Positions 9,129-18,061 of a stretch of 64,000 bases of DNA are shown piece after piece. Both the position numbers and the translations under genes were made by a program. The stretch is from positions 186,001 to 250,000 of the forward strand of contig NZ_JAFAIX010000003.1 of NCBI RefSeq assembly GCF_019236475.1. Reading direction: 5' to 3'. This DNA comes from Chitinophaga sp. (GTDB taxonomy: Bacteria; Bacteroidota; Bacteroidia; Chitinophagales; Chitinophagaceae). The stretch's first letter is position 1. Each line of letters begins with the position of its first letter. The notes under the pieces were generated by a model. That model had not been told where the DNA came from and did no database searches. It saw only the letters and a list, made by a program, of their open reading frames with translations.

Positions 9129-12100
9129 ATGCGAATGACGAAAGCATTATTTTATTTGTTATGCCTTTTAATATTGCCACTGGCAATGCAGGCACAGGTA
9201 ACTACCGGTTCTGTAACCGGTACGGTAAAAGGGCCTGATGGCAAAGGCGTGGAAGGCGCCAGCATCACGCTTATACACCAACCTTCCGGTACGCGCTATA
9301 TGAACCGCACCTTGAAAAATGGTTCCTTCACTATCAGCAGCGTACGCGTGGGTGGTCCTTATGTGTTAAGAGTAGATTTCGTGGGATTTAAAACCCAAAC
9401 CGTAGAAGGCTTCCAGGTATTATTAGGTGAGCCTTACGACGTGGTAGTAACCATGGGCGCTGACACAAAAGAGTTATCCGGCGTTACCATCAATTCTGTG
9501 AAACGCAAAGGCGCTACGGAAAAAAGCGGTGCAGCCACTGTATTTGATTCCAGAACGCTCTCCACTATGCCGAGCTTCAACCGCAGTATCACCGATTTCA
9601 CTAAGCTTTCCCCACAATCCAATGGTGATAACGGTTTCGCAGGCAGAAGCGGTTATTATAACAACTTGAAAGTAGATGGCGCCAACCTGAATAACAGCTT
9701 TGGCCTCAGTACAGCGCCATTACCTGGTGGCGGCGCTCCTCCAATTTCGCTGGATGCATTCGACGAAATCTCTGTCAACATCGCTCCTGTAGACGTACGC
9801 CAGTCGGGCTTCACCGGTGCAGGTATCAACGCTGTTACTAAAAGTGGTACCAATGAATTCCACGGTACAGTGTATGGCTTCTACCGCGACCAGTCCTTCA
9901 ACGGCCGTAATGTAGGCGATATCAAATTGGATCAGGCTACTGCCTCTTCCAGGAAAACCTATGGCGGAAGTATCGGTGGCCCTATCATCAAAAATAAACT
10001 GTTCTTTTTCTTGAATGGTGAGTATGAAATGAACTCCGGTGCAAGAATCACCAACTATGTAGCGCAAGGTAGTAAGAACGCGGGCACGCCTTCTTCTACG
10101 CCTATCGACTCCCTCGCTAAATTGGCTGATTTCCTGAAAAAACAATACAACTATGATCCAGGTGCGTACGACAACTTCCCTACTGCTGCGAAAAACAACT
10201 ATAAATACATCGCTAAGCTCGACTGGAACATCAACGATCATCATAAACTGACTGCCAAATTCAGTGATTTTGTTAGCAATGAAGATCCTTCTGCTATCAA
10301 TGCGTCCTCTATCATCGGCGGTGGCGGTTTCTCTCTGCCAGGTACCACGGCTTCTATTTCCTCTTTACCTAACAGCAGGTTGAGTAATCGCTCCATGGTA
10401 TTCTCTAATTCCGTATATGGCTTTAAACATACCGTTAGAACCGGTACCCTGGAACTGAACAGTACCTATGGTAAAATCTCCAACAGTCTGTTACTGACTG
10501 GTACTAAAATCCAAGATACCAGGATTACCAACAGTAAAGATTTTCCTTTCGTAGAGATCTTCGATGGCACCACTACGCCACATAACTATATGAGCTTTGG
10601 CGTGGAACCTTACAGCTATAATAACGATGTTATCAACAAGGTTTGGAGCGCTACAGATAACTTCTCTTATTACACAGGCAAACACTCCCTCACTGCCGGG
10701 GTTTCTTATGAATACCAAATGGTGGGTAATATGTTCATGCCTGGTGCACAGAGCTACTATATTTACAATTCGCTGAACGACTTCATCACACAGCAATCGC
10801 CCCTGTACTATTCCTATGCATACTCCATGGTGCCTGGAAAAAAAGCAGTGTATTCCGCTGAACTGAAATACGGCCAGGCAGCCCTGTATGCACAGGATGA
10901 AATCAAAGTCAACAACCGACTGAAAGTAACCATCGGTTTGCGTGCCGATAGACCGGTATACCTGGAGAAAGCCCTGGAAAACCCTGCTATCACTGCACTG
11001 ACATTCCCAGACAAAGATGGTAATATGACGCATTATGACGGTCAGTGGCCTACGCCAAGAATTAATATCTCTCCACGTGTTGGCGCGAGATGGGATGTAT
11101 TGGGAGATAAATCCCTGATCATTCGTGGAAGTACAGGTATTTTCAACGGTATGGCGCCATTCGTATGGTTAACGAATATGCCTACTAACTCTGGTATGTA
11201 TCAGAACAGCGTTTCCTTGAAAAACACCAACCCGGATGATGCTGCGAAACTGAAGAACATGGTATTCGATCCTAAAGTGGATGCATATGCCAACCTGTTC
11301 CCTCCTGTTGCGGGTACTTCTATACCTAGCAATATCGTGATGGTGGATCGTAATTTTAAATTCCCGCAGATATTCAGAACAGACCTGGCAATTGACAAGA
11401 ACCTCGGTAATGGCTACAGCTTCACCCTGGAAGGATTGATCACAAAAGATATCAATGCTATCAGAATGCGTAACGCCAATCTGAAAGATCCAACCGGTAT
11501 CTTCAATGGTCCAGATAACAGGCCGCGCTACGTATCTACCGCTAATACCGACAGATATATCTATCCTAATATCAGCTCTGCGGTGATCGTGGAAAATACC
11601 AATAAAGGCTATTCTTACGCGTTAACAGCGCAGTTTACCAAAGCGTTCTCAAAAGGTTTCTATGGCTCTATCGCTTATACCTATACGAAAGCGCAAGATA
11701 TCTCTGGCAACTCCGGTTCACAGGCATATTCTGTATGGAACTCCAATGCGACCATTGGTACCAGCAACGACCTGGAGATGAATCCTTCTGCTGCAGCCAC
11801 TCGCCACAGAATTGTGAGTATGCTGTCTTACAGATTTGAGTACCTATCGCATGCCGCTACCACTATCTCTCTGGTTTACCAGGGCGCGCCTAGCGGTACT
11901 GTTACCTACAGAATAAACGGCGACCTCAATGGTGATGGTAACAACCAAGATCTGATGTATGTACCTAAAAAGGGTAATGAGCTAGTGTTTGAGCCATATA
12001 ATGTTACCGTGGGTGGCGTTACCTATAACTTTACGGCGGATCAACAGGCGGCTGCTTTGGATAAATTCATCAACAACACCCCTTATCTCAGCAAACATCG

Positions 12101-12440
12101 TGGTGGTTATACGCAAAGAAACGCTGCACAAGCACCTTGGTATAATGATATCGCTGCAAGATTCCTGCAGGAGTTCTATATCAAATCTGGTAAAACCAAA
12201 CATACCTTGCAGTTCAGCGCAGATATTCTCAACCTGCCGAACCTCCTGAATAAATACTGGGGTATCCAGAAACAGACTACCACTACGCAGCCGCTGGTTT
12301 ATAGAAGCGTTGGTGCGGATGGTGTGCCTGTTTACCGCATGCAAAATTACAACGGGGTACTGTACACTACTCCTTACCAGAACATCAACAGCAGCACCAG
12401 TACATGGTCTATGCAACTGGGTGCTCGTTACAGTTTCTAA
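9129..12440 (+). CDS. TonB-dependent receptor, Oar-like, with N-terminal carboxypeptidase regulatory-like domain
   Basis: The 1103-residue outer-membrane protein begins with a signal peptide (ALFYLLCLLILPLAMQAQ), then a CarboxypepD_reg-like beta sandwich (VTGTVKGPDGKGVEGASITL), a plug domain with SGYYNNLKVDGANLNN and a large beta-barrel ending in WSMQLGARYSF, with a terminal aromatic residue typical of barrels. The layout fits the Oar family, not SusC, and no SusD follows. The substrate is unknown; Oar relatives in Myxococcus are linked to development and protease export. ATG 9129 (or 9135) begins the signal peptide. A lipoprotein gene follows after 18 bases and is probably cotranscribed. Confidence 0.9.
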   Translation: MRMTKALFYLLCLLILPLAMQAQVTTGSVTGTVKGPDGKGVEGASITLIHQPSGTRYMNRTLKNGSFTISSVRVGGPYVLRVDFVGFKTQTVEGFQVLLGEPYDVVVTMGADTKELSGVTINSVKRKGATEKSGAATVFDSRTLSTMPSFNRSITDFTKLSPQSNGDNGFAGRSGYYNNLKVDGANLNNSFGLSTAPLPGGGAPPISLDAFDEISVNIAPVDVRQSGFTGAGINAVTKSGTNEFHGTVYGFYRDQSFNGRNVGDIKLDQATASSRKTYGGSIGGPIIKNKLFFFLNGEYEMNSGARITNYVAQGSKNAGTPSSTPIDSLAKLADFLKKQYNYDPGAYDNFPTAAKNNYKYIAKLDWNINDHHKLTAKFSDFVSNEDPSAINASSIIGGGGFSLPGTTASISSLPNSRLSNRSMVFSNSVYGFKHTVRTGTLELNSTYGKISNSLLLTGTKIQDTRITNSKDFPFVEIFDGTTTPHNYMSFGVEPYSYNNDVINKVWSATDNFSYYTGKHSLTAGVSYEYQMVGNMFMPGAQSYYIYNSLNDFITQQSPLYYSYAYSMVPGKKAVYSAELKYGQAALYAQDEIKVNNRLKVTIGLRADRPVYLEKALENPAITALTFPDKDGNMTHYDGQWPTPRINISPRVGARWDVLGDKSLIIRGSTGIFNGMAPFVWLTNMPTNSGMYQNSVSLKNTNPDDAAKLKNMVFDPKVDAYANLFPPVAGTSIPSNIVMVDRNFKFPQIFRTDLAIDKNLGNGYSFTLEGLITKDINAIRMRNANLKDPTGIFNGPDNRPRYVSTANTDRYIYPNISSAVIVENTNKGYSYALTAQFTKAFSKGFYGSIAYTYTKAQDISGNSGSQAYSVWNSNATIGTSNDLEMNPSAAATRHRIVSMLSYRFEYLSHAATTISLVYQGAPSGTVTYRINGDLNGDGNNQDLMYVPKKGNELVFEPYNVTVGGVTYNFTADQQAAALDKFINNTPYLSKHRGGYTQRNAAQAPWYNDIAARFLQEFYIKSGKTKHTLQFSADILNLPNLLNKYWGIQKQTTTTQPLVYRSVGADGVPVYRMQNYNGVLYTTPYQNINSSTSTWSMQLGARYSF

Positions 12441-12458
12441 TTTAACATTACAATAATC

Positions 12459-12962
12459 ATGAAAAAGTTAACATATATCGCTGCTGGACTCGTTGCTGTA
12501 CTGTTACATTCCTGTACTAAGAACAACGATATGATTAAGACAGAACTGGAAAAAGCATTGCCTACTATTGAAGTGACCAGTATGGGTTTATTACGCCAAA
12601 CTGGGCCTTTCCAATCCACCGATGTTATCCAGGTTACCTTTGGCGGCGCTATTACCAAAGCTGATCCAGGAGCGTTGGACTGCGCATGGTATGATGTACC
12701 TACCTCCGGCAAACCCGTATTAGTGGATAGTACGCATTTTGCCAGTTGGAATGTGGCTGCATCTACTGCTACCGCCAATAACGGCGTATCTACCGTGCTT
12801 ACTCCAGCAACCTATCCGAACACAAATACATTTTCAGGGAATTTAAACCTGAAACTAACCAAACTGGCCACAGGAAAATCATACAGCCTCTTTATCTATG
12901 TGCGTACAGCAGATAATAAGGTCGCTTATGTTTCCCAGACCAAGTTCGTTACCATGAAATAA
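12459..12962 (+). CDS. Lipoprotein of unknown function, partner of the Oar-like receptor
   Basis: The 167-residue protein has a lipoprotein signal peptide with lipobox LLHSC (Cys19). The mature part is beta-rich, with a pattern like a single immunoglobulin-like or fibronectin-like domain (IQVTFGGAITKADPG, LNLKLTKLATGKSYSLFIYV). I do not recognise a named family. The position 18 bases after the receptor suggests a surface or periplasmic accessory subunit, comparable in place but not in sequence to SusD or SusE. Confidence 0.7.
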   Translation: MKKLTYIAAGLVAVLLHSCTKNNDMIKTELEKALPTIEVTSMGLLRQTGPFQSTDVIQVTFGGAITKADPGALDCAWYDVPTSGKPVLVDSTHFASWNVAASTATANNGVSTVLTPATYPNTNTFSGNLNLKLTKLATGKSYSLFIYVRTADNKVAYVSQTKFVTMK

Positions 12963-12971
12963 TCTGCCAAC

Positions 12972-13016
12972 TGGAGGATGTACACTGACTTGTCGGTCCA
13001 TCCTCCAACTTATTTT
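12972..13016 (+). terminator. Terminator of the Oar-like operon
   Basis: Arms TGGAGGATG and CATCCTCCA form a 9-bp stem with an 18-base loop, followed by TTATTTTT. It starts 10 bases after the lipoprotein stop codon. Confidence 0.7.
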
Positions 13017-13096
13017 TAATAACACTTAGAAGGGCATACTGTAAACGAAACTCGTGTTCTCACCGGTTTTTACAATCTTTGCATGGGCGTAAACAG

Positions 13097-13130
13097 AAAA
13101 AACCGTTTCATTCATTTGAAACGGTTTTTT
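13097..13130. terminator. Symmetric hairpin terminator
   Basis: AAAAAACCGTTTCA and its complement form a perfect 14-bp stem with a 6-base loop, with A and T runs at both ends. It is a second barrier between the Oar operon and the leftward DUF493 gene. Confidence 0.8.
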
Positions 13131-13142
13131 CATTTATTAAAA

Positions 13143-13174
13143 ACGGCGGTACGATATTCACATCGCACCGCCGT
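13143..13174 (-). terminator. Terminator of the DUF493 gene
   Basis: ACGGCGGT pairs with ACCGCCGT, with CGAT/ATCG continuing the stem after a bulge. On the minus strand it is followed by a T5 run. It lies 24 bases after the DUF493 stop codon. Confidence 0.8.
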
Positions 13175-13197
13175 TATATTTTTGAGGATGTTATTCC

Positions 13198-13503
13198 TTA
13201 CAACATGATCACAGATTCAATCTTAGAAACTTCCTTATAATATCCAATTACTTCCTCTTCATCTGCTACCTGTACCCGCACCGTAAAGGATTTATACTTT
13301 CCTGTAGCCGAATTGGTAACAGAAATATTCGCATTAGTATGCGCAAAGATGGACTTCAGCTCGGCCGATTTATCCGCGTCTGCCTTAATAATAAATTTAA
13401 AAGTATACTCTGTCGGAAATACTAACGACTGCTGCAATAATGAACGAAATTTCTCATACGGATCTGTACCATAGCCAGCATTTAAATCTTCGTTTATAGA
13501 CAT
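13198..13503 (-). CDS. DUF493 family protein (YbeD-like)
   Basis: The 101-residue protein has the YbeD/DUF493 pattern: FPTEYTFKFIIKA at the first strand and GKYKSFTVRVQVADEEEVIGYYKEVSKI at the end, forming a ferredoxin-like, ACT-like fold. The role is unknown in general. ATG 13503 is chosen over an in-frame TTG at 13521; it is preceded by AAAAGGGA. The gene is monocistronic between hairpins and a divergent stress-protein gene. Confidence 0.83.
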   Translation of the reverse strand: MSINEDLNAGYGTDPYEKFRSLLQQSLVFPTEYTFKFIIKADADKSAELKSIFAHTNANISVTNSATGKYKSFTVRVQVADEEEVIGYYKEVSKIESVIML

Positions 13504-13740
13504 ATAATCCCTTTTTATCAACTATTTTCAATGATGTAATTGTGCAAGATAACGCTTTTTTAGCAATTAAGCGACTGAAAAATAGCATGCGTCAAGGCTG
13601 CAAACTGGCCATGCCATCTTGCTTTGACAGGAATCATCTACCCGATTCATGGATACCATTTGGTATCATAATTGAACCCTGTTCTATATGCGATTAGTAG
13701 TACCATGATTCAACATTTCCTAATTTCTAAAACCAATTTT

Positions 13741-14283
13741 ATGAAGCAAATGAGAAATGCAGCATCATCCATTCCAACTGCTTCCAAACTAAATGATTTC
13801 TTTGAAGAACAGTTGGGCGAAATCTACTGGGCAGAGAAAAAACTGGCGAAAGTATTGCCAAAACTGGAAAAAGCAGCCACTGCTAGTGAATTGAAAGAAT
13901 GCTTCCACAAACATGCCGAACAAACACATAATCATGTTACCCGACTGGAAAATATTTTTGAACAGATGGGTAAGAAATCTCATGCCACCAAATGTCCGGC
14001 TATGGCTGGAATCACCGAAGAAGAAAGCGATATCATTGACGATACCCAAGAAGGCTCTTCCCACAGAGATGCCGCACTGATTATGACCGCACAAAAAGCT
14101 GAACATTACGAAATTGCCACCTATGGTGGATTAAAAGAACTGGCCAAAACAATGGGATACGACGACATCGCCGAAATCCTGAATGAAACACTGAATGAAG
14201 AAAAAGAAACAGATAAAAAACTCACGAGAGTAGCCGAAATGGAAATAAACCATCAAGCCAGTCTTGAACCAAGTACTGTATGA
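13741..14283 (+). CDS. Ferritin-like domain protein, YciE/DUF892 family
   Basis: The 180-residue protein matches YciE/DUF892: KLNDFFEEQLGEIYWAEKKL at the start, HVTRLENIFEQMG in the middle, and KAEHYEIATYGGLKELAKTMG with the conserved EHYE ligand motif. These are four-helix ferritin-like proteins linked to general stress and osmotic response; their chemistry is not settled. ATG 13741 is chosen because the upstream in-frame starts give a non-conserved extension. The DedA-like gene follows on the same strand after a hairpin. Confidence 0.88.
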   Translation: MKQMRNAASSIPTASKLNDFFEEQLGEIYWAEKKLAKVLPKLEKAATASELKECFHKHAEQTHNHVTRLENIFEQMGKKSHATKCPAMAGITEEESDIIDDTQEGSSHRDAALIMTAQKAEHYEIATYGGLKELAKTMGYDDIAEILNETLNEEKETDKKLTRVAEMEINHQASLEPSTV

Positions 14284-14315
14284 TCATTCAACTGTCATAA
14301 TTGCGGCTAATTAAC

Positions 14316-14340
14316 AAGGCCGGTGATCGTTACCGGCCTT
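14316..14340 (+). terminator. Hairpin after the YciE-like gene
   Basis: AAGGCCGGT and ACCGGCCTT form a perfect 9-bp stem with a 7-base loop. The following AAATCCTATTTT is only a weak T tract, so read-through into the DedA-like gene is possible. Confidence 0.6.
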
Positions 14341-14369
14341 AAATCCTATTTTCCACGCAAACCAAGGTC

Positions 14370-14968
14370 ATGGAATATGCTAACCTAAATACTATATTCA
14401 CCATCTTTCCTATCTGGGAATATTTCTATGGTTTGCTATTATTGAACAATTCACCCCCATTCCAGAAGAAATTTCCTTGATAAGTACTGGCTATATTGCC
14501 GTACATAGCGGGCTAAATCCCATATTATGCGGAATAGTCGCTTTTACGGGCCTCATTGTGTTGGACAATACCTTATTCTTCATTTCTGCAAAAGGCCGAA
14601 AATTGTCCAAAAAACTGCTAAAGAAGGTCAATGCAGAATGGCTCACCAAGGCGCAGGAAAAATTGAAGCAAAATGCGACCAAAACACTATTTATCAGTGC
14701 GCTCATCCCTAACCTACGGTTCTTCTGCCCGATTATAGCGGGTATCTCCGAAATACGCTGGAAATTATTCTTCCTAATCAATGGGGTGGCTACTTTATCC
14801 TATACCATTGTTTATTTGATCATTGGAATTGTCCTGCAACACCCGCTCAGTAGGATCATGAGAAAGATCGATTTTGCCCATCATGTTATTTTCATCCTGG
14901 TCATGCTGGCTATTACGGTATACCTTACTTGGAAAGCTCAAAAGACCATTTTTAAAAAGGCGGAATAA
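14370..14968 (+). pseudogene. DedA-family membrane protein with an apparent one-base frameshift near codon 10
   Basis: From about 14399 onward one frame encodes a normal DedA (SNARE-associated) protein: YLGIFLWFAIIEQFTPIPEE, GLIVLDNTLFFISAKGRKL, and PNLRFFCPIIAGISEI, with four or five membrane segments. No ATG exists in that frame before the conserved region; a stop lies at 14381-14383. The only good ATG, 14370, encodes MEYANLNTIF in another frame and would run into a stop soon after. Joining the two frames at about 14397-14402 gives a plausible N-terminus, which suggests loss of one base. It may be a true mutation, a sequence error, or use of a rare start such as ATT 14396 or TTG 14477. DedA proteins act as lipid flippases. 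Confidence 0.65.
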
Positions 14969-15068
14969 TGGCATAATTGGTAAAAGCTTCCCCACATGGT
15001 TGAGGAGTATATTCCCCAAAAGTGGGAGCATTCCCTGATTCCTGACTTTTTCCTATTTTGCAGCCCGT

Positions 15069-15677
15069 ATGGCAACAAATCTTCCCTCCTATTACGAGCG
15101 CCTAATGCAGAAATATCCGGTAGTAACGCCGGAAGAATGGATACTGCTCGATAGTATCGCTACCATTAAGCATATTAAGAAAGGCGATGCCTTTTTACGC
15201 TATGGCAAAATAGCCCGCGATGCGGCGTTTATCATCTCCGGTATGTTTAAATTCGCCATCACGGATGAGGAAGGAAATGAAAAGATTGTGCGCTTTGGCA
15301 TGGTGGACGACTTCCTGGCCAACTGTGAAAGTTTTACTAAAAAAGCGCCCTCGGCTATCAGTATCATCGCCATGGAAGATGCGGTGATCCTGAAAATTAA
15401 TTCCAAGAGATTACAGTCATTCCATAAGAACCATCCTAATCTCCTCCATGTTCACATACAATTATTCCAAGAGCTGGTGGAACAACAATCAGAGCATCAG
15501 TATATACTGTCGCTTAAAACGCCACTGCAGCGCTATAAATTTCTATTAGAGAGACGGCCAGCCATCATTAAAAAAATATCCCTCACCAATATCGCCAGGT
15601 ATCTCTATACCAGCCGGGAAGCCCTGAGTAGAGCCCGTTTGTTCCTGCTGGACCAGTCGCGCAACTTTTGTGACTGA
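15069..15677 (+). CDS. Crp/Fnr-family transcriptional regulator
   Basis: The 202-residue protein has the effector-binding beta roll (FLRYGKIARDAAFIISGMFK, VDDFLANCESF) and a C-terminal winged helix with ISLTNIARYLYTSREALSRA. In this Bacteroidota subgroup the ligand is usually unknown. The gene is followed after 50 bases by an alpha/beta hydrolase gene on the same strand. Confidence 0.88.
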   Translation: MATNLPSYYERLMQKYPVVTPEEWILLDSIATIKHIKKGDAFLRYGKIARDAAFIISGMFKFAITDEEGNEKIVRFGMVDDFLANCESFTKKAPSAISIIAMEDAVILKINSKRLQSFHKNHPNLLHVHIQLFQELVEQQSEHQYILSLKTPLQRYKFLLERRPAIIKKISLTNIARYLYTSREALSRARLFLLDQSRNFCD

Positions 15678-15727
15678 GATCACAGCTACCCTTATAGCAG
15701 CAATTTAGCTTTGTATCAAAAAATTAC

Positions 15728-16426
15728 ATGAAACAAAGCCTTATTCTACTGCATGGTCTTTTCGGCGGTTTAAGTAACTGGGAAGGCGTTGCGGCACACT
15801 TTGGATCCCGCTATGACATTCATATCCCACGCTTACCCATATACGACGATCATAAAGAAGATAACCTGGAATACCTGGTAAATTACCTCGATACTTATAT
15901 CACACAAGAAAACCTGGAAAACGTAACGCTGATTGGCAATTCATTAGGCGGACACGTAGCCATCCTCTTTACCCACCGACACCCAGAAAAAGTAGCTAAA
16001 CTCATACTGACAGGCAGTTCCGGCTTATATGAAAACACCAATATGGGTAGTTTTCCCAAACGGAGCAGCTATGCGTATATCCGTGAACGTGTGGCCAATA
16101 TCTTTTATGACCCAGCCACTGCTACAGATACCTTGGTAGATGAGGTATTCAGTACTACTACGGATATACGAAAATGCTTTCGTATTGTTAAAACAGCCAA
16201 ATCTGCTAATCGCAATTATGTAGCCGCCCTCCTGCCTGAAATCCATACGCCTACGCTATTGATCTGGGGCGAAAACGACAAGGTGACGCCGCCAGATGTA
16301 GCCCAAGAATTCCATCATTATTTGCCAAATTCCACCCTAGTAATGCTTCCAGCATGCGGGCATGCGCCCATGATGGAAAAACCAGCAGCATTCAACGCTA
16401 TCCTGGAACCATTCCTAGCGGAATAA
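15728..16426 (+). CDS. Alpha/beta hydrolase
   Basis: The 232-residue protein begins with the oxyanion region LILLHGLFGGLSNWE, then shows the nucleophile elbow GNSLGGH (Ser near 72), an acid residue in WGENDKVTPP and the catalytic His in CGHAPMMEKP. There is no signal peptide, so it acts in the cytosol. It resembles MhpC/BioH-type esterases; the substrate is unknown. It may be coexpressed with the Crp/Fnr gene just upstream. Confidence 0.87.
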   Translation: MKQSLILLHGLFGGLSNWEGVAAHFGSRYDIHIPRLPIYDDHKEDNLEYLVNYLDTYITQENLENVTLIGNSLGGHVAILFTHRHPEKVAKLILTGSSGLYENTNMGSFPKRSSYAYIRERVANIFYDPATATDTLVDEVFSTTTDIRKCFRIVKTAKSANRNYVAALLPEIHTPTLLIWGENDKVTPPDVAQEFHHYLPNSTLVMLPACGHAPMMEKPAAFNAILEPFLAE

Positions 16427-16434
16427 AATGCATA

Positions 16435-16470
16435 AAAAAGGCTTCAGATAGCATATACTGAAGCCTTTTT
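16435..16470. terminator. Terminator between the hydrolase and a convergent gene
   Basis: AAAAAGGCTTCAG and CTGAAGCCTTTTT form a perfect 13-bp stem with a 10-base loop and T runs on both strands. Confidence 0.88.
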
Positions 16471-16555
16471 GTTGTAATATTTTTTTTTCGGGAGATACCG
16501 GTCGCTCCATACACCATACGCTCACTGCGTTTCGTGCAACACGCGTCTCCCTATA

Positions 16556-17350
16556 TCATTTTCCAAACATCCCCTGAATAGTCTTCTGTAAATTAAACAA
16601 ATCCGACAAAGTGTACTCCCAATCAGGCTTTATCAAATGCGCATTGGAAGGTTTATGCTTCACACTGGCGCTTATCAACTGCACCTGCCCAGCCATATCC
16701 GGCAGAAACTTCATGCCAGGAACTGCGTACAATGATATCCTAGACTTACCATCATTAAAAATAGCCCCTTTCGCGGGCAACCCTTCCAGCATAGCCAAAC
16801 TCGGTACACTATCAAATATGCCGTCATAAAACTCCAACACCGGGCTCTCATTCACACCTTGTATGTAATGAATATAAGCCGCATAATACTTGTTCTCTAA
16901 TTGAAAAGAAATAACGTCTTCTCCCCGATAGAAGGTCAGACTTTCCGCGTAAGAAGGTTTCTTTTTCAATGAAACGGGTGTCGACTGAATGAATGCCTTG
17001 ATATCATCAGACTTTCGGAAAAAATCGTCACTTAAAACAACACCTTTATTTAACGCATCAATGGCCTGCAAGGCGCTATCCGTAATGGTTTTATCCGCGA
17101 AACCATATTTATGCAACAGTACGGCCAAAGCCAACGAGGTTTTGTGCCGGTAATCCAGGGAGATCTCTCTATCGGCCTGCAGCACACAATTCCATCGCCG
17201 CATTAACGGGGAAAGGATATACGAAAATTGTGCTACCGTGTCGTTCTTATGAAAGCTCATGGCATTGAACACAAGCCTGGACAGATCTTCGTCTATGGAT
17301 TGTACCAGTCGTTTGGCTGCCAGTTTATCTACTATTTGTTGGTGTGTCAT
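16556..17350 (-). CDS. Conserved hypothetical cytosolic protein, 264 residues
   Basis: I do not recognise the family. There is no signal peptide or membrane segment. The N-terminal half is helical (ADKTITDSALQAIDALNKGV), and the C-terminal half looks beta-rich (VISFQLENKYYAAYIHYIQG, VLEFYDGIFDSVPSL), with a lysine and tryptophan rich end. The pattern of a helical half and a beta half with many aromatic residues recalls immunity or SMI-like proteins, but I cannot assign it. It is transcribed after a small NTF2-like gene whose stop lies 33 bases upstream of this ATG, so the pair likely forms an operon. Confidence 0.6.
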   Translation of the reverse strand: MTHQQIVDKLAAKRLVQSIDEDLSRLVFNAMSFHKNDTVAQFSYILSPLMRRWNCVLQADREISLDYRHKTSLALAVLLHKYGFADKTITDSALQAIDALNKGVVLSDDFFRKSDDIKAFIQSTPVSLKKKPSYAESLTFYRGEDVISFQLENKYYAAYIHYIQGVNESPVLEFYDGIFDSVPSLAMLEGLPAKGAIFNDGKSRISLYAVPGMKFLPDMAGQVQLISASVKHKPSNAHLIKPDWEYTLSDLFNLQKTIQGMFGK

Positions 17351-17383
17351 GGATGATTCGGTTTTTGATATGGCTTATGGCTA

Positions 17384-17788
17384 TTACTCATCTTCCCATA
17401 CTACTGCGGCTATTTTCCAACCAGTAGTTGTTTTGATGAACTGAAACAGTTTATTCCCACGTCCGGAAAATTCAGCGCCATTCAGTAGGCCATGCTTCAC
17501 ATATTTCGACGTTCGCTGCGCAATATTGCCCAGCACCTGCGTAATGCCGCTGGTTTCCTTCTCCTCGAAATCGGTGAGCCTACCATCTGTCAATAGCTGT
17601 TTCCTAGGCGCAATAAAGGTTTGCAGGTTATAGATCTCTTCCTGGAGCCCCGATTTCTTGATAATCACTGCTGCTGGAATGCAGAGCTGGAAGATTAAAG
17701 TAAAATCCGGCGTATGCCCATTTACGTTAGTGAACACACTGAAAAATGATTTAACTAATTGGTCTATCTCGATATTATCTGGTTTCAT
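17384..17788 (-). CDS. Small NTF2-like (SnoaL-type) protein
   Basis: The 134-residue protein has the NTF2-like pattern: an N-terminal helix IDQLVKSFFSVFTNVNG, a central ETSGITQVLGNIAQRTSKY strand-turn region and the typical end FQFIKTTTGWKIAAVVWEDE. Such proteins resemble DUF4440 or SnoaL-type members and often bind small hydrophobic ligands. No catalytic residues can be assigned. It is the first gene of a probable two-gene unit with the hypothetical protein downstream. Confidence 0.65.
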   Translation of the reverse strand: MKPDNIEIDQLVKSFFSVFTNVNGHTPDFTLIFQLCIPAAVIIKKSGLQEEIYNLQTFIAPRKQLLTDGRLTDFEEKETSGITQVLGNIAQRTSKYVKHGLLNGAEFSGRGNKLFQFIKTTTGWKIAAVVWEDE

Positions 17789-18061
17789 GCAAGCAAGATA
17801 ATGGATGATGATGCTGGGTTAGAAATATGCTGTTTAGATTTCCCGCAATATAAAAAAATAAACATAACCACTTGCAATTGAATGATTAGAATAGCAAATT
17901 TTTAGTTTAGGAAGACACGCGTCCTGCGGTATTTTAACAGTCCACTGCAACGTAAATGCAGTTACGCCCGATTTAGTTATGATACCTATCCTACCCTTGA
18001 AATACTCACTGTTATTGCGAATTTTTATTTGTAATTTATAAGAAAACAAAATCTATAAACT

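Noticed and set aside
13084..13206. Short open frame running through two hairpins before the DUF493 gene
   Set aside because: The frame is formed by terminator stems and their spacers; no conserved start or protein character.
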